This document shows positions 36,488 through 45,216 of a stretch of 64,000 nucleotides of DNA, piece after piece. Both the position numbers and the translations under genes were made by a program. Below the pieces are notes generated by a model. That model saw only the letters and a list, made by a program, of their open reading frames with translations, was not told where the DNA came from and made no database searches. How positions within the stretch are numbered: position 1 is the first letter of the stretch; every line of letters begins with the position of its first letter. This DNA comes from an uncultured bacterium (GTDB lineage: Bacteria > Desulfobacterota > Binatia > HRBIN30 > CADEER01): NCBI GenBank assembly GCA_902826395.1, contig CADEER010000003.1:36206-100205 (forward strand). Direction: 5' to 3'.

Positions 36488-36646
36488 CTACTTCTTCTTG
36501 GCGTTCGTGCCGCCGTAGCCCGAGGTCGATTCGACCGCGGACTTGGTCGCACTGTTCAAGTAGGAGACGGTGCCGATGGCGTCGAAGTACTCGAACATGT
36601 ACATCGCCGTCGCTCCTACGATGATGCCGTAGATGAACTCTCTCAA
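36488..36646 (-). CDS. Small one-helix membrane protein
   Basis: 52 residues starting from a TTG at 36646 with AGAGGGG nine bases upstream. It contains one hydrophobic helix (FIYGIIVGATAMYMFEYF) and a Ser/Thr/Gly-rich tail ending in KKK. Short but protein-like, with strong amphipathic logic. It is convergent to the thrombospondin-repeat gene, two bases beyond its end. No family known to me. Confidence 0.45.
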   Translation of the reverse strand: MREFIYGIIVGATAMYMFEYFDAIGTVSYLNSATKSAVESTSGYGGTNAKKK

Positions 36647-36726
36647 GAGCCGGACCCCTCTGCGTGGGGCAGAGTATAACCCGCTCCGGAGGGCCCGCAA
36701 CGACGGTTTTGCCCGTCCCGCGACGG

Positions 36727-37911
36727 CTACGGGAAGATGATCTGTGAGGGCTTGCCGCCCTCGAGATACGGGTCGTTGGCCGCCGTGTGTGTCGAGTTGT
36801 CGGGGCCGCCCTGGAATTGATCGATGACCAGTCCGATCAGCGGCGAGTGTACGCCTCGCAAGACGAGATGGGCTGTATCGGTGCCGAGCGTCGAGCGACT
36901 CAGGGTCGAGAAGCTGGAGAACGACTTCACCGAATGACAGGTGAAGCTGGTCGCCGACGAGAAGACCTGTTCGAACTCGTTGACGATCTGCATCTGGACG
37001 GTGGTGCTCGTGGGCACCTGGGTCAGCAGATCCTGCTGGCACGGAGTCAAAACGATACTGCTGTTCGATCCCGTCTGTCGCGTCAGCACCTGGAAATGCA
37101 GCCTTTCGGGGCACTGGTCGTAGGTGAAACCGTCGAGCGGCACGACACCCGGGAAGTGACCCGGGCTCAGTCTCTGAAACCCTACCGCTCCGTAGGCGAC
37201 CGTGTTGCCTTCATCTTCGTCAAAGACGGTGGCGCGCCCTTGCAGGACGTTGTGCGCTTCGAGATCGGGCAGGTCCGGATCGACGGCGCACTTGAGCTCT
37301 CCGACGCCGTCGAAGGGCGGCGCGGCGGTGAACGTCAAGGGATTGTTCGTGCCCTGTCCAGCGAACCACGAGAATGGCTGCAGCGGTGTCAGATTGATGC
37401 GAAATCCGACCTCGAGACATCCGTAGACCGGCCCCGCGTCTTTGACGAAGAAGCAGTTCACGCCGATGTTTCGATTCGACATGTTGATCAGCGTAAGGCG
37501 GGTGTCCTTGGAGCCGGAGTGGACGACGTACGGGAAGATGAGCAGTGCCGAGGCGAGGCGCTGCGCCGGGGCAATGCCCGTCGAAGGATCGAACGACAAC
37601 TGACCGGAAGCCGGCTCGGTCGGCATCCGCGTCGGCGTAAAAGTCTGCGTCCGTGTCGCGGTGTGGGTCGGTGTGTTGGTTCTCGTCGGTGTGTGCGTTC
37701 GCGTCGGTGTCGCCGTCGGGACCGGAATGGTCGGCGTCGGCGTCATGCGCGGAAACGGCGACAGGCGCCATGAGTCGAGAGCGATGCCGAGGGCCCGCAG
37801 CACTGCTGCCCAATCGACCTGATCGACCTCCACCGCACGTGCGGGCATGGTCCCGCACGCCAGCGCGAGCGCCACGGCCACTGCGACTCCGCGCAACCGC
37901 GAACCGCTCAT
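36727..37911 (-). CDS. Secreted protein with TPT linker and Cys-containing beta domain (paralogue A)
   Basis: 394 residues. Signal peptide (VAVAVALALACGTMPARA, cleavage near 26); a Thr/Pro linker (about 55-98, built of TPT and TRT units); then a domain of about 290 residues (ALLIFPYVVHSGSKDTRLTLINMSN ... LKCAVDPDLPD ... VVIDQF-like end) shared with the next gene. Cysteines occur at NCFFVK, YGCLEV, LKCAV, QCPERL, TPCQQD and FTCHSV. The shared domain ends with G-G-K-P-S-Q-I-I-F-P. It begins four bases inside the end of the paralogue upstream. Function unknown; probably exported. Confidence 0.82.
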   Translation of the reverse strand: MSGSRLRGVAVAVALALACGTMPARAVEVDQVDWAAVLRALGIALDSWRLSPFPRMTPTPTIPVPTATPTRTHTPTRTNTPTHTATRTQTFTPTRMPTEPASGQLSFDPSTGIAPAQRLASALLIFPYVVHSGSKDTRLTLINMSNRNIGVNCFFVKDAGPVYGCLEVGFRINLTPLQPFSWFAGQGTNNPLTFTAAPPFDGVGELKCAVDPDLPDLEAHNVLQGRATVFDEDEGNTVAYGAVGFQRLSPGHFPGVVPLDGFTYDQCPERLHFQVLTRQTGSNSSIVLTPCQQDLLTQVPTSTTVQMQIVNEFEQVFSSATSFTCHSVKSFSSFSTLSRSTLGTDTAHLVLRGVHSPLIGLVIDQFQGGPDNSTHTAANDPYLEGGKPSQIIFP

Positions 37912-38822
37912 GGAATCCGGATCCTGGCGGGTCGCCCGCGCGAAAGGGCCGGCTCGTTGGCTGCGACTGCCGGTGCCCCGGCGGGAGTTACGAACTTGTC
38001 CACGATGACCGCGATCACGGCTCCTTGAACGCCGCGAACGATGGCTTGGCCAGTCGGCGTTCCCAAGGTGTCGCGCGTGAACACGGAGTTGATCTCACTC
38101 AGCACCTTGCGGTCGTAGCAGCGCACCGAAGTCGCTGCGGACAGAAGTTGCTCGAACTCGTTGATGATCTGGAACTGCACCACCGTCGTCTTGGAGATCA
38201 GATTCTCGAGGTCTTCGTCGCAGGTGGAGAGAATGAGCTCGCTCTCGGTCGCCGGATCGCCCGGCTCGCTGGCAACGAAAGTGAAGTGATAGTTGTCCGG
38301 ACATTGGGCGTAGGTGTCGCCGTCGAGCTCCAGGGTCGTCGAGAACTCACCCGGCGTCAGCCGCTGAATGCCGATCGCACCAATACTCTCCGTGTAGCCG
38401 TCGGGTCCGAAGGTGATGGACCGCCCCTGGATCGCGTTCTGATGGTCGATGCCGTGCTCGTCCGGCACGACGAAGCACTTCAAGCTGCCCTCGCCGTTGA
38501 ATGGCGGCGCGTTGACGAAGAAGTTGCCGGTGCCCAATGTGCCGCGGCTCGCCAACCACGAAATCGGCTGATTCGGCGTCAAGCGAATGAAGAAGTCGGT
38601 GCCGTTGCAAGTCGGCGGCGAAAGGAAGTGACACTTCACATCCTGTGTCCGCCCTGACAGGTTCACCATCTCGATGCGCGTCTCGAACACCCCGTCAGCC
38701 AGGATGTTCGGATACATGATGATGGCGGAAGGCAACCGCTGCGCCGGAGCTTGGGCCGAGGCCGGTGTCGCCAGGCCGGCGGCACACAGAGAAGCGATTG
38801 CTACTGTCCAGATCGCGCGCAT
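37908..38822 (-). CDS. Secreted Cys-containing beta-domain protein (paralogue B)
   Basis: 304 residues. Signal peptide (WTVAIASLCAAGLATPASAQ), then directly the shared domain: ALPSAIIMYPNI-like opening, VKCHFLSPP, PNQPISWLASRGT, APPFNGEGSLKCFV, AIGIQRLTPGEFS, QCPDNYHF, IINEFEQLLSAATSVRC and a final RGRPARIRIP. It lacks the TPT linker of its neighbour and is about 90 residues shorter at the N-terminus. Four-base overlap (37908-37911) indicates one operon. It looks like a tandem duplication whose copies have diverged. Function unknown. Confidence 0.82.
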   Translation of the reverse strand: MRAIWTVAIASLCAAGLATPASAQAPAQRLPSAIIMYPNILADGVFETRIEMVNLSGRTQDVKCHFLSPPTCNGTDFFIRLTPNQPISWLASRGTLGTGNFFVNAPPFNGEGSLKCFVVPDEHGIDHQNAIQGRSITFGPDGYTESIGAIGIQRLTPGEFSTTLELDGDTYAQCPDNYHFTFVASEPGDPATESELILSTCDEDLENLISKTTVVQFQIINEFEQLLSAATSVRCYDRKVLSEINSVFTRDTLGTPTGQAIVRGVQGAVIAVIVDKFVTPAGAPAVAANEPALSRGRPARIRIP

Positions 38823-39147
38823 GTGAAGTCAGGTCCGTCCGAGAGTTGGACGCACGACTACTACGCTCGTCGGCCGGTGAAATCAACTCAAAATTGACTT
38901 GTAGTTGTGAGGTAAAAAACACCGAAATACGGGAACATTTGATGCACTCGGCCACCTTCGAACACAGTCGTCGGAGAGACGGCGGTGGAGGCGCCCGGTG
39001 CTTGACTTCGCGGGTGGATTCACACAGAAACAGCGGTCTAGCGCCGTTCGGCGTCCCACCGCATGTCCGCCCTGATCCGCTTCGGGAATCGACCCGGGCC
39101 GGATTCGGGCAGCTAATCCAGCGCACGAAGTTCATTCAGGAGGCATC
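38823..39147 (+). other. Intergenic region between divergent genes
   Basis: 325 bases with no credible gene. It separates the minus-strand paralogue pair from the plus-strand SDR gene and must hold both promoters. A strong ribosome site (AGGAGG) lies eight bases before 39148. TTGACT occurs at 38894-38899, but no good -10 box is at the right distance. The stretch 38880-38945 is noticeably A+T-richer than its surroundings. Confidence 0.5.
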
Positions 39148-40086
39148 ATGTCACGACTACTCGAGGGGAAAGTTGCGATCGTCACCGGTGCCGGCCGAGG
39201 TATCGGACGGGAAGAGGCAATGCTGCTCGCGGAGCAGGGGGCGAAGGTCGTGGTCAACGACCTTGGCGCCGGGTTCGACGGTTCGGGCAAGGACGACAGT
39301 CCCGCTCAGCAGGTAGTCAACGAGATCAAGGCGAAGGGTGGTGACGCGATCGCGAACGGTGAGAGCGTCGCTGATTTCGCTGGTGCCAAGCGCATCGTCC
39401 AGGCCGCGATCGACAAGTTCGGCAAGCTGAACATCATCGTCAACAATGCTGGGATCCTGCGTGACCGCATGATCTTCAACATGGGCGAAGACGACTGGGA
39501 TGCCGTCATCAACGTGCACGTCAAAGGCAGCTTCAACATGAGCCGGCACGCCTGCGAGTACTGGCGTACGGAGCACAAGAAGGGGAATGTGCTCAACGGA
39601 CGCATCATCAACACCTCTTCGGATGCCGGCCTGCTCGGCAACGCCGGGCAGGTCAACTACGGCGCCGCCAAGGCGGCACTCGCGTTGATGGCGATCACCA
39701 TCGACAAGGAGATGGCGAAGTACGGTGTCACTGCGAACGCGATCGCACCGCTGGCGCGCACCCGCATGACGACCGATGCGACGCCGCAGACGGCGGGGAT
39801 GATGGCGGCACCCGACCAGGCCGACAAGTTCGACGTGTTCAACCCGAAGAACATCGCGCCTCTGATCGCCTTTCTCGCGAGCGACAAGGCTGCCGACGTG
39901 CACGGCCAGGTGTTCCGGGTCGGCGGCGGTGTCGTCTGGCTGATGAGGCCGTGGACGACCGCGGCGTACGTCAAGAGCGCCGACACGTGGGATCCGGCCG
40001 ATCTCGGTGACAAGCTCAACGCCGAGCTCGCCAAGGGCGTTACGGCGGGCGACGACCTGGGCAAGGTGTTCTCGGTACTGCAGTAG
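39148..40086 (+). CDS. Short-chain dehydrogenase (3-hydroxyacyl-CoA dehydrogenase-like SDR)
   Basis: 312 residues. NAD-binding TGAGRGIG at 13-20, NNAG at 99-102, catalytic Ser near 157-158, Tyr171 and Lys175 (YGAAK). The extended length, the QxVNYGAAKA motif and NGRIINTSSDAGL resemble the (3R)-hydroxyacyl-CoA dehydrogenase part of peroxisomal multifunctional enzyme type 2. The C-terminal extension (about 255-312) suits a CoA-linked substrate. Many other SDRs look alike, so substrate is inference. Preceded by AGGAGG. The nearby acyl-CoA dehydrogenases fit fatty acid or sterol-type degradation. Confidence 0.9.
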   Translation: MSRLLEGKVAIVTGAGRGIGREEAMLLAEQGAKVVVNDLGAGFDGSGKDDSPAQQVVNEIKAKGGDAIANGESVADFAGAKRIVQAAIDKFGKLNIIVNNAGILRDRMIFNMGEDDWDAVINVHVKGSFNMSRHACEYWRTEHKKGNVLNGRIINTSSDAGLLGNAGQVNYGAAKAALALMAITIDKEMAKYGVTANAIAPLARTRMTTDATPQTAGMMAAPDQADKFDVFNPKNIAPLIAFLASDKAADVHGQVFRVGGGVVWLMRPWTTAAYVKSADTWDPADLGDKLNAELAKGVTAGDDLGKVFSVLQ

Positions 40087-40108
40087 GTCCGCACCTCGGG
40101 CGACGTCC

Positions 40109-40654
40109 ATGTCCGACGAGGCGAGTCGCTGTGTTGATCTGCGCGAGGGCGAAGCGCGACTAGCAGACGAGGGAAGGGGCGCGAAGCGATCCCTTCTCAT
40201 CGTCTGTCACGCCAACGTCAGCCGCAGTGTCATGGCGGAGGCGATCCTTCGCCGGATGTTGGCCGAGCGGAATGCGACCGATCGCTTCTCGATCGAGTCC
40301 GGAGGGGTCGCCTACTACGCGCGCGACGGGGCGCTTGCATCGCTCGATGCTCGCCTGGCGCTCGAAGAGATCGGCATCGACATCGCGGCCGATACCGTGT
40401 CGATCGATCTCAAACGCCATCGCCACCTGGTCAGTGCGGCCGACGTGATCTTCGCGATGACCGACGAGCAGGTAGCGATGCTGCGCGAAGGGTTTCCCGA
40501 AGCGCACGGCAAGGCGATATACACTCTGCGCGAGTTCGCCGGTGACAGCGGTGACATCGAGGACCCGCAGGGGCAGGACACCAGCGTCTTCAGCGCCTGC
40601 CGCGACATCATCTTCGAGTGCTGGAGCAAATCGCTCGACCGCTTGCTCGCGTAA
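40109..40654 (+). CDS. Low-molecular-weight protein-tyrosine/arginine phosphatase family protein
   Basis: 181 residues. The phosphatase loop C33-x5-R39 (CHANVSRS) is intact, followed by MAEAILRRML and a later DP loop (EDPQGQD). The first 27 residues (before LLIVCHAN) are an extension absent from most members. These enzymes remove phosphate from Tyr or Arg of proteins; some, such as arsenate reductases, share the fold. It begins 23 bases after the SDR gene. It is convergent to the ATP-grasp gene with 14 bases between. Confidence 0.88.
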   Translation: MSDEASRCVDLREGEARLADEGRGAKRSLLIVCHANVSRSVMAEAILRRMLAERNATDRFSIESGGVAYYARDGALASLDARLALEEIGIDIAADTVSIDLKRHRHLVSAADVIFAMTDEQVAMLREGFPEAHGKAIYTLREFAGDSGDIEDPQGQDTSVFSACRDIIFECWSKSLDRLLA

Positions 40655-40668
40655 AGGCCGGCGGCGTC

Positions 40669-41631
40669 TCAACCTGCAGCGGGGTGCGCCGAAGTGGCAA
40701 GCTCGCGCGCCAAGGCGATGCGATCTGGAATCGAGCGCGGGATCTCGGCGAGGTCTTCGACGCGGTGCAGCGCACCCAGTAGACCGACGCGGTTGGCGAG
40801 TTGGACGTTGAGGCCCGGCCGTGCGTTGAGCTCGAGTACGAGTGGGCCCAGGTCGCGGTCGAGCACGATGTCGACGCCGAGGTAGCCGAGGCCGACCAGA
40901 TCGGCGCAGCGCGCCGCCAACTCGAGAATCGTGTTCCAGTGCGGAATCACGAACCCCTGAATCGGCTCGCCGGTGTCGGGATGTGTGGTCGCCGGAGAAT
41001 TGCCGGAAACGCCGTAGGTCGTCTCGCCGCTGGCGATGTCGATGCCGACTCCGAGGGCACCTTGATGCAGGTTGGCCTTACCGTCCGACTTTCGGGTCGG
41101 CAATCGCACCATCGCGGCGATCGGCATGCCGAGGAAGACGATGACACGGATGTCCGGCACGCCCTGGTAACTCACGCTCTCGAAGAAGGGATCGAAGCGC
41201 ACCATGTATTCGATCAGCGCTTTGTCGGGCAGCCCGCCGAGGCTGAAGAGGCCGCTGATGATGCGCGACAGGTGGTACTGCAGCGTCTCCTCGGGGATCA
41301 GCGTGCCGTTCGACAGCCGATACGAATCGCCGGCGCGCGCCTTGATCACCAGGACGCCCTCGCCGCCCGATCCCTGCGCGGGTTTGACGACGAAGCTGGC
41401 TCGACCCTCGATCATGCGAGCCATGTGGTGCGCATCTCCCTGCACCTCGACGATGCCGTACAGCTCCGGCACGGCGATGCCGTTCTCCTGTGCCAGGCGT
41501 TTGGTCTGCAGCTTGTCGTCGACGAGCGGATACAGGCGCCGCGGATTGTAGCGCATGACGTAGTCGGCATTGCGCTCGTTCATGCCGAGAATGCCCTGAG
41601 CGCGGAGCTGGGAAGGGCGTGCGAAGATCAT
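40669..41631 (-). CDS. RimK-related ATP-grasp ligase (alpha-L-glutamate ligase-related)
   Basis: 320 residues. ATP-grasp features: lid lysine K83 in FVVKPAQGSGGEGV, DIRVIVFLGMPIAAMVRLP, and the metal-binding end LVLELNARPGLNVQ. The first 30 residues (GILGMNERNADYVMRYNPRRLYPL) are the signature of the RimK-related subfamily found beside inactive-transglutaminase membrane proteins. ATP-grasp enzymes of this type join an amino acid, typically glutamate, to a carboxylate by ATP. No signal peptide, so the active site faces the cytoplasm. The start overlaps the end of the transglutaminase gene by four bases, so the two are coupled. Substrate not known. Confidence 0.9.
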   Translation of the reverse strand: MIFARPSQLRAQGILGMNERNADYVMRYNPRRLYPLVDDKLQTKRLAQENGIAVPELYGIVEVQGDAHHMARMIEGRASFVVKPAQGSGGEGVLVIKARAGDSYRLSNGTLIPEETLQYHLSRIISGLFSLGGLPDKALIEYMVRFDPFFESVSYQGVPDIRVIVFLGMPIAAMVRLPTRKSDGKANLHQGALGVGIDIASGETTYGVSGNSPATTHPDTGEPIQGFVIPHWNTILELAARCADLVGLGYLGVDIVLDRDLGPLVLELNARPGLNVQLANRVGLLGALHRVEDLAEIPRSIPDRIALARELATSAHPAAG

Positions 41632-43172
41632 GTTGGCGGCGGCTGTGCTGCGGCGCGAAAGCGCCGCAGCTCGGACAGCCGGTAGCCGGTGTATCGTCCG
41701 AGCAGCAACATCAGTCCGAGTACCACCAGCAATAGCTCGGGGAAGACGAAGACGAGGTGCTGCAGGCGCTCGTTGGTCATGACCAGATAGCCCAGGCTGG
41801 CGATCACCAGACTGCCGACGCCCTGCTTGATCGATTCGCCGGCGCCGTGCTCCTCCCAGATGATCGACATTCTCTCGATCGTCATGGCGAGGATGACCAT
41901 GGGGAAGAGGGCGATGGACAGCCCGCGCTGCATCCCGGTTTCGGCGCTGATGACGCTGACCACCGCCATGAGCAGGACGACGATGGTCAATACCGCGGCG
42001 AGGCGCGGTACCAAGAGAAGTCGCAATCGCTCGAGGTAGAAGCGAAACAACAGGCCGAGGCTGACGAGCAGGACGAACAGCACGATGCCCCACAGCAGTT
42101 GGGTCTCGCGAAAAGCGAGCGCGATCAGAATCGGCATGAAGGTGCCGAACGTTTTCAGCCCCACGATGTTGCGCAGGACGACCACCAGGAAAGCGCCCAG
42201 CGGCACCATCAGCAAAACCCGGTAGACGTTCTGGAGGTTGACCGGGAGGCTGAGCAGAGAGAACCGCACCAGCACGGATCCGAGATGGTCGGCGCGTTTG
42301 CGCGCCACCTGGATGACGTCGCGCTGGGTCTGCGTCACGGAGAACGAAACCTCCGGCGCGCGATCGATGCCGTCGACGGTGACCAGGGGTGTATCGCCTT
42401 CGTGCCAGATGAGAAAGTCCTCCGGCAGGCCGCGTTCACCCGTCGTCGGATTGAAGTACAGCCACTCGGTGCCGTTGTGGACGAGCAGCAGCGACTCGAT
42501 CGGCGTGTCGTTGCGCGGAGTGCCCACCCGCAAGCCGTAAACGACTCGGCTCGGTATGCGCGCTCCCTGCAGGATGTCGACGATGCGATGCACCCAATCG
42601 GTCGGATTGTCTACGCCTTCGCGAATCAGCTCGACGTTCTCGTCGCCGGTCGACATGTTGAGCCGTAGCAGCAGCTCACGCGTAAAGGTCGCTACGTCTG
42701 CCGATTCCTGGCGCACTCCGGCAAGCAGAGCGCGCACCGCCGAGCCGTAAGGCTCGTCGTAGGTAGCCTTCGGAGGATAGGTCGGCACCGCGCCCGGAAC
42801 CGTGGTTGCGGTGAACGCGGCTTTCGCCAACGAGAGACGGTAGTAGAGCGTCTTTTTGCCGTCGGCGCGCCGCACCGCCCAACTGGCGCGCCGACGGTCG
42901 TGATCGGTTTCGACGGCCAAGCCAAAGCCGCCGGAAATGAAGTCTTCGTCGAGCACGACGAAGCCGGCGGGGTTGAGCGGGATCGCCAGACTCGCCTTGA
43001 TCGGACGGCTCCGCGCGTCGAGCGTGACCCGTGCCTGCACCATCCAGGTCTCAGTGTCTTCGCCGGGCTGCAGCGGCAACCGCAAATAGGCGGATTTGTA
43101 CCAGCACAAGCCGAGGCCGGTGGCCATCAGAACGAAGGCTAGAATCTGCACGTGCCAGCTACCGCGCCGCAT
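41628..43172 (-). CDS. Inactive transglutaminase fused to seven-helix membrane domain
   Basis: 514 residues. One N-terminal membrane helix, a periplasmic beta-rich region (about 30-140), and a transglutaminase-like domain (about 140-275) in which the Cys and His of the catalytic triad are not present: the usual Cys region reads TDWVHRIVDILQGARIPSRVV and the His region LLLVHNGTEWLYFNP. From about 300 on, at least seven hydrophobic helices (LLMVPLGAFLVVVLR, FMPILIALAF, LLWGIVLFVLLVSLGLL, VLTIVVLLMAVVSV, IALFPMVILAMTI, LVIASLGYLVM, LLLVVLGLMLLLG). This architecture is a known partner of RimK-related ligases. Probably binds the substrate peptide rather than cutting it. Confidence 0.9.
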   Translation of the reverse strand: MRRGSWHVQILAFVLMATGLGLCWYKSAYLRLPLQPGEDTETWMVQARVTLDARSRPIKASLAIPLNPAGFVVLDEDFISGGFGLAVETDHDRRRASWAVRRADGKKTLYYRLSLAKAAFTATTVPGAVPTYPPKATYDEPYGSAVRALLAGVRQESADVATFTRELLLRLNMSTGDENVELIREGVDNPTDWVHRIVDILQGARIPSRVVYGLRVGTPRNDTPIESLLLVHNGTEWLYFNPTTGERGLPEDFLIWHEGDTPLVTVDGIDRAPEVSFSVTQTQRDVIQVARKRADHLGSVLVRFSLLSLPVNLQNVYRVLLMVPLGAFLVVVLRNIVGLKTFGTFMPILIALAFRETQLLWGIVLFVLLVSLGLLFRFYLERLRLLLVPRLAAVLTIVVLLMAVVSVISAETGMQRGLSIALFPMVILAMTIERMSIIWEEHGAGESIKQGVGSLVIASLGYLVMTNERLQHLVFVFPELLLVVLGLMLLLGRYTGYRLSELRRFRAAAQPPPT

Positions 43173-43233
43173 CGGTCTCTCTGTCCGTTCCTAGCTAGCT
43201 CGCTATGCGGATCACGCGCGCCTTCCGGGGACG

Positions 43234-43827
43234 CTATTCCTTGGTATCGCCCAAGCAGTTCGAGCTGGTCAGATACTTCTCTGCGGGGTCGATGACGGCA
43301 ACGCCCGCCAGGAACCGCCTGCCGAGCAGTATTGGATAGAGGAAATTTCCTCGGTCCGCGAGTGTGAATTGAGGTTCATATCGCTGTCCGTCGAAGCAGA
43401 CCTCGATCGTCACCACCGGCCGCCGCGACGCGGGATCGTCGTGGTCCTTGATCTGCACTCGGCGAACCCGGCGGCGTTCGAGGGTCACAGGCTTGTCGCC
43501 TTTGCCCGACGCGGGGAGGTCGAAGCGGACCCAGTTCTGACCGTCGCGCTTGAACTCTTTGATGTTCGTTGCGTGGATCGAGGACGTCTTGGCGCCTGAA
43601 TCGAGCTTCGCCTTGGCGACGCGCTTGGCCGCGGGAATCTCGATCAACTCCAGCCAGCCGGCGATTACCTTGGCCTTGGCTTCTTCGCTCTGGATACCTT
43701 CGACGCGCGGCGGACCTTGCTTGGATACCTTCGCATCGCCGGATTCGGCGGCGCTACTCGCCTCGCCGAAGACGGAACAGACGATCGATGTGGCGATCAT
43801 TGCGATGCGGGTTGGCCCAAGTCGCAT
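43234..43827 (-). CDS. Exported RimB-like ATP-dependent zinc protease (retropepsin-like)
   Basis: 197 residues. GGAGA precedes the ATG at 43827; a signal peptide (MIATSIVCSVFGEASSA) shows export. The Zn_protease/RimB domain (about 55-190) has the characteristic DSGAKTSSIHA at 76-86, which resembles an aspartic-protease D-S/T-G triad, and FLYPILLGRRFL near the end. RimB-type proteins pair with RimK-like ligases and remove or process their products. The signal peptide means that here it would act outside the cytoplasm. 61 bases separate it from the membrane gene downstream. Confidence 0.88.
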   Translation of the reverse strand: MRLGPTRIAMIATSIVCSVFGEASSAAESGDAKVSKQGPPRVEGIQSEEAKAKVIAGWLELIEIPAAKRVAKAKLDSGAKTSSIHATNIKEFKRDGQNWVRFDLPASGKGDKPVTLERRRVRRVQIKDHDDPASRRPVVTIEVCFDGQRYEPQFTLADRGNFLYPILLGRRFLAGVAVIDPAEKYLTSSNCLGDTKE

Positions 43828-43876
43828 TTTACTGTCTCCATTGGTCGTTGCACACGTTCCGCGATCCAATTCCGTG

Positions 43877-45145
43877 TCACTCCGGATGATCTTCGGGCTC
43901 CATCTCGGTTTCAGGTTCTTCGTCGCGGGATTCGGACGTGTCGAGTGGCCACTCCTGCGTTGCGCCGGCATCGCCGACGCTGCTCGCGGCCGGCGTCGTC
44001 GAAGCCGGCGTCGGCGTCGCCCCTTCACCGGCGACGGCGCTCTCTTCGCTGCGCGGCCTGTGGGCGAGATGGAACGCGGCGAATCCCGGCATGACGACCT
44101 GGTTGATTGCCATCCCGAGGATGCGGCCGTCGGTGGGACTGACGATCGAGCCGCGTCGGTTGGTGATCGGGTCGGTCACGGTGCCGAGAATCTGACCTGC
44201 GGTTACGTCGTCGCCGAGCTCGACCTTCGACTGGAGAATGCCGCCGTCATCGGTGCGCAGCCACGTCGACTGGTTGAACACCGCTTGCTTGCCGGACTTC
44301 TTGGATTGCTTGACCGAGATACCGAGTCCGCCGAGCATGGCTTTGATGCCGCGGACGCCGTTCGCGACCTGATCGGGCTGCAGGCGCAGCGGCTCCCCGA
44401 CCTCGATCGTCGCGGCGGCGATTCCCGCCTCGGTGGCGGCGCGGCGCAGCGTGCCGATCGCGCCGGGATGATTGAGCAGGGTGATGTCACCGAAGGTCTT
44501 GGCGAACTTGAGGACCGACGGTCTGTCTAGATCGGCGCGGACCTGCGCCAGGTTGGTGCGCTGAAACGACCCGGTGTGGATGTCGACCAGGTAGTCGCAG
44601 TGGCGGATCACTTCGGTGAACAGCGAATGCGCGATTCGCGATGCGGAGCTGCCGCGCGGATCGCCCGGGAAGAATCGGTTGAGGTCGCGCCGATCGGCCA
44701 GATAGCGCGAGTTGCGGCGGAACCCGTGCAAGTTGACGATCGGGATGCCGATCACCGTGCCGTTCAAATCTTCCGGCTCGAGACCGAAGATGACGCGCCG
44801 AATGATCTCGACGCCGTTGAGCTCGTCGCCGTGCACTGCACCTGTCATGCAGGCGGTTGGCCCCGGCTTGGCGCCGCTGACGATGAGCACGGGAGCCGGC
44901 GCCGACAGTCCGTCCAGGGACTGGCCCGATGTCCAGTAGCGGTGCTCGAGCTGCCCGCGGCGAACCTCGCCGCCCAGCAACGAGGGGCTCTCGACCACGG
45001 GCTCCCCCTCAGGGATTGCCGTCGGCTGATCGCGAGGGCCCTCCAGCGGCGTTGCGGGGGGCTCGGCCAGCAGTGACGCCGCGATTGCGAGCGGCGCCAG
45101 CAATGCGGCGAGTTGCCGCCCGGCGATGTCGTGAAGCGTCCGCAA
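43877..45145 (-). CDS. Exported M14-type deacylase (succinylglutamate desuccinylase/aspartoacylase family)
   Basis: 422 residues from a TTG at 45145, the best fit to a signal peptide (LAALLAPLAIAASLLA); a TTG at 45181 is an alternative, and there is no ATG. Zinc ligands H105 and E108 (VHGDE) and H190 (DIHTGSF); the general base is E248 (ATIEVGE); RDLNRFFPGD is the family substrate loop. The C-terminal about 90 residues are an acidic, Pro/Thr-rich tail. Family members hydrolyse N-acyl amino acids. It is first in the ATP-grasp cluster, 49 bases before the RimB-like gene. Confidence 0.87.
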   Translation of the reverse strand: MRTLHDIAGRQLAALLAPLAIAASLLAEPPATPLEGPRDQPTAIPEGEPVVESPSLLGGEVRRGQLEHRYWTSGQSLDGLSAPAPVLIVSGAKPGPTACMTGAVHGDELNGVEIIRRVIFGLEPEDLNGTVIGIPIVNLHGFRRNSRYLADRRDLNRFFPGDPRGSSASRIAHSLFTEVIRHCDYLVDIHTGSFQRTNLAQVRADLDRPSVLKFAKTFGDITLLNHPGAIGTLRRAATEAGIAAATIEVGEPLRLQPDQVANGVRGIKAMLGGLGISVKQSKKSGKQAVFNQSTWLRTDDGGILQSKVELGDDVTAGQILGTVTDPITNRRGSIVSPTDGRILGMAINQVVMPGFAAFHLAHRPRSEESAVAGEGATPTPASTTPAASSVGDAGATQEWPLDTSESRDEEPETEMEPEDHPE

Positions 45146-45216
45146 TTCGTCGAAACTATGCGTCCACTTTGTCCGGCGCAACCGGACGTGCGACTTGCGA
45201 CGCGCGCCGAAGTGCG

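Noticed and set aside
37620..37745. Repeated GTCGGTGTG-like units that could be taken for a tandem repeat or CRISPR-like array
   Set aside because: They encode the TPT linker of the secreted protein and lack regular spacers.
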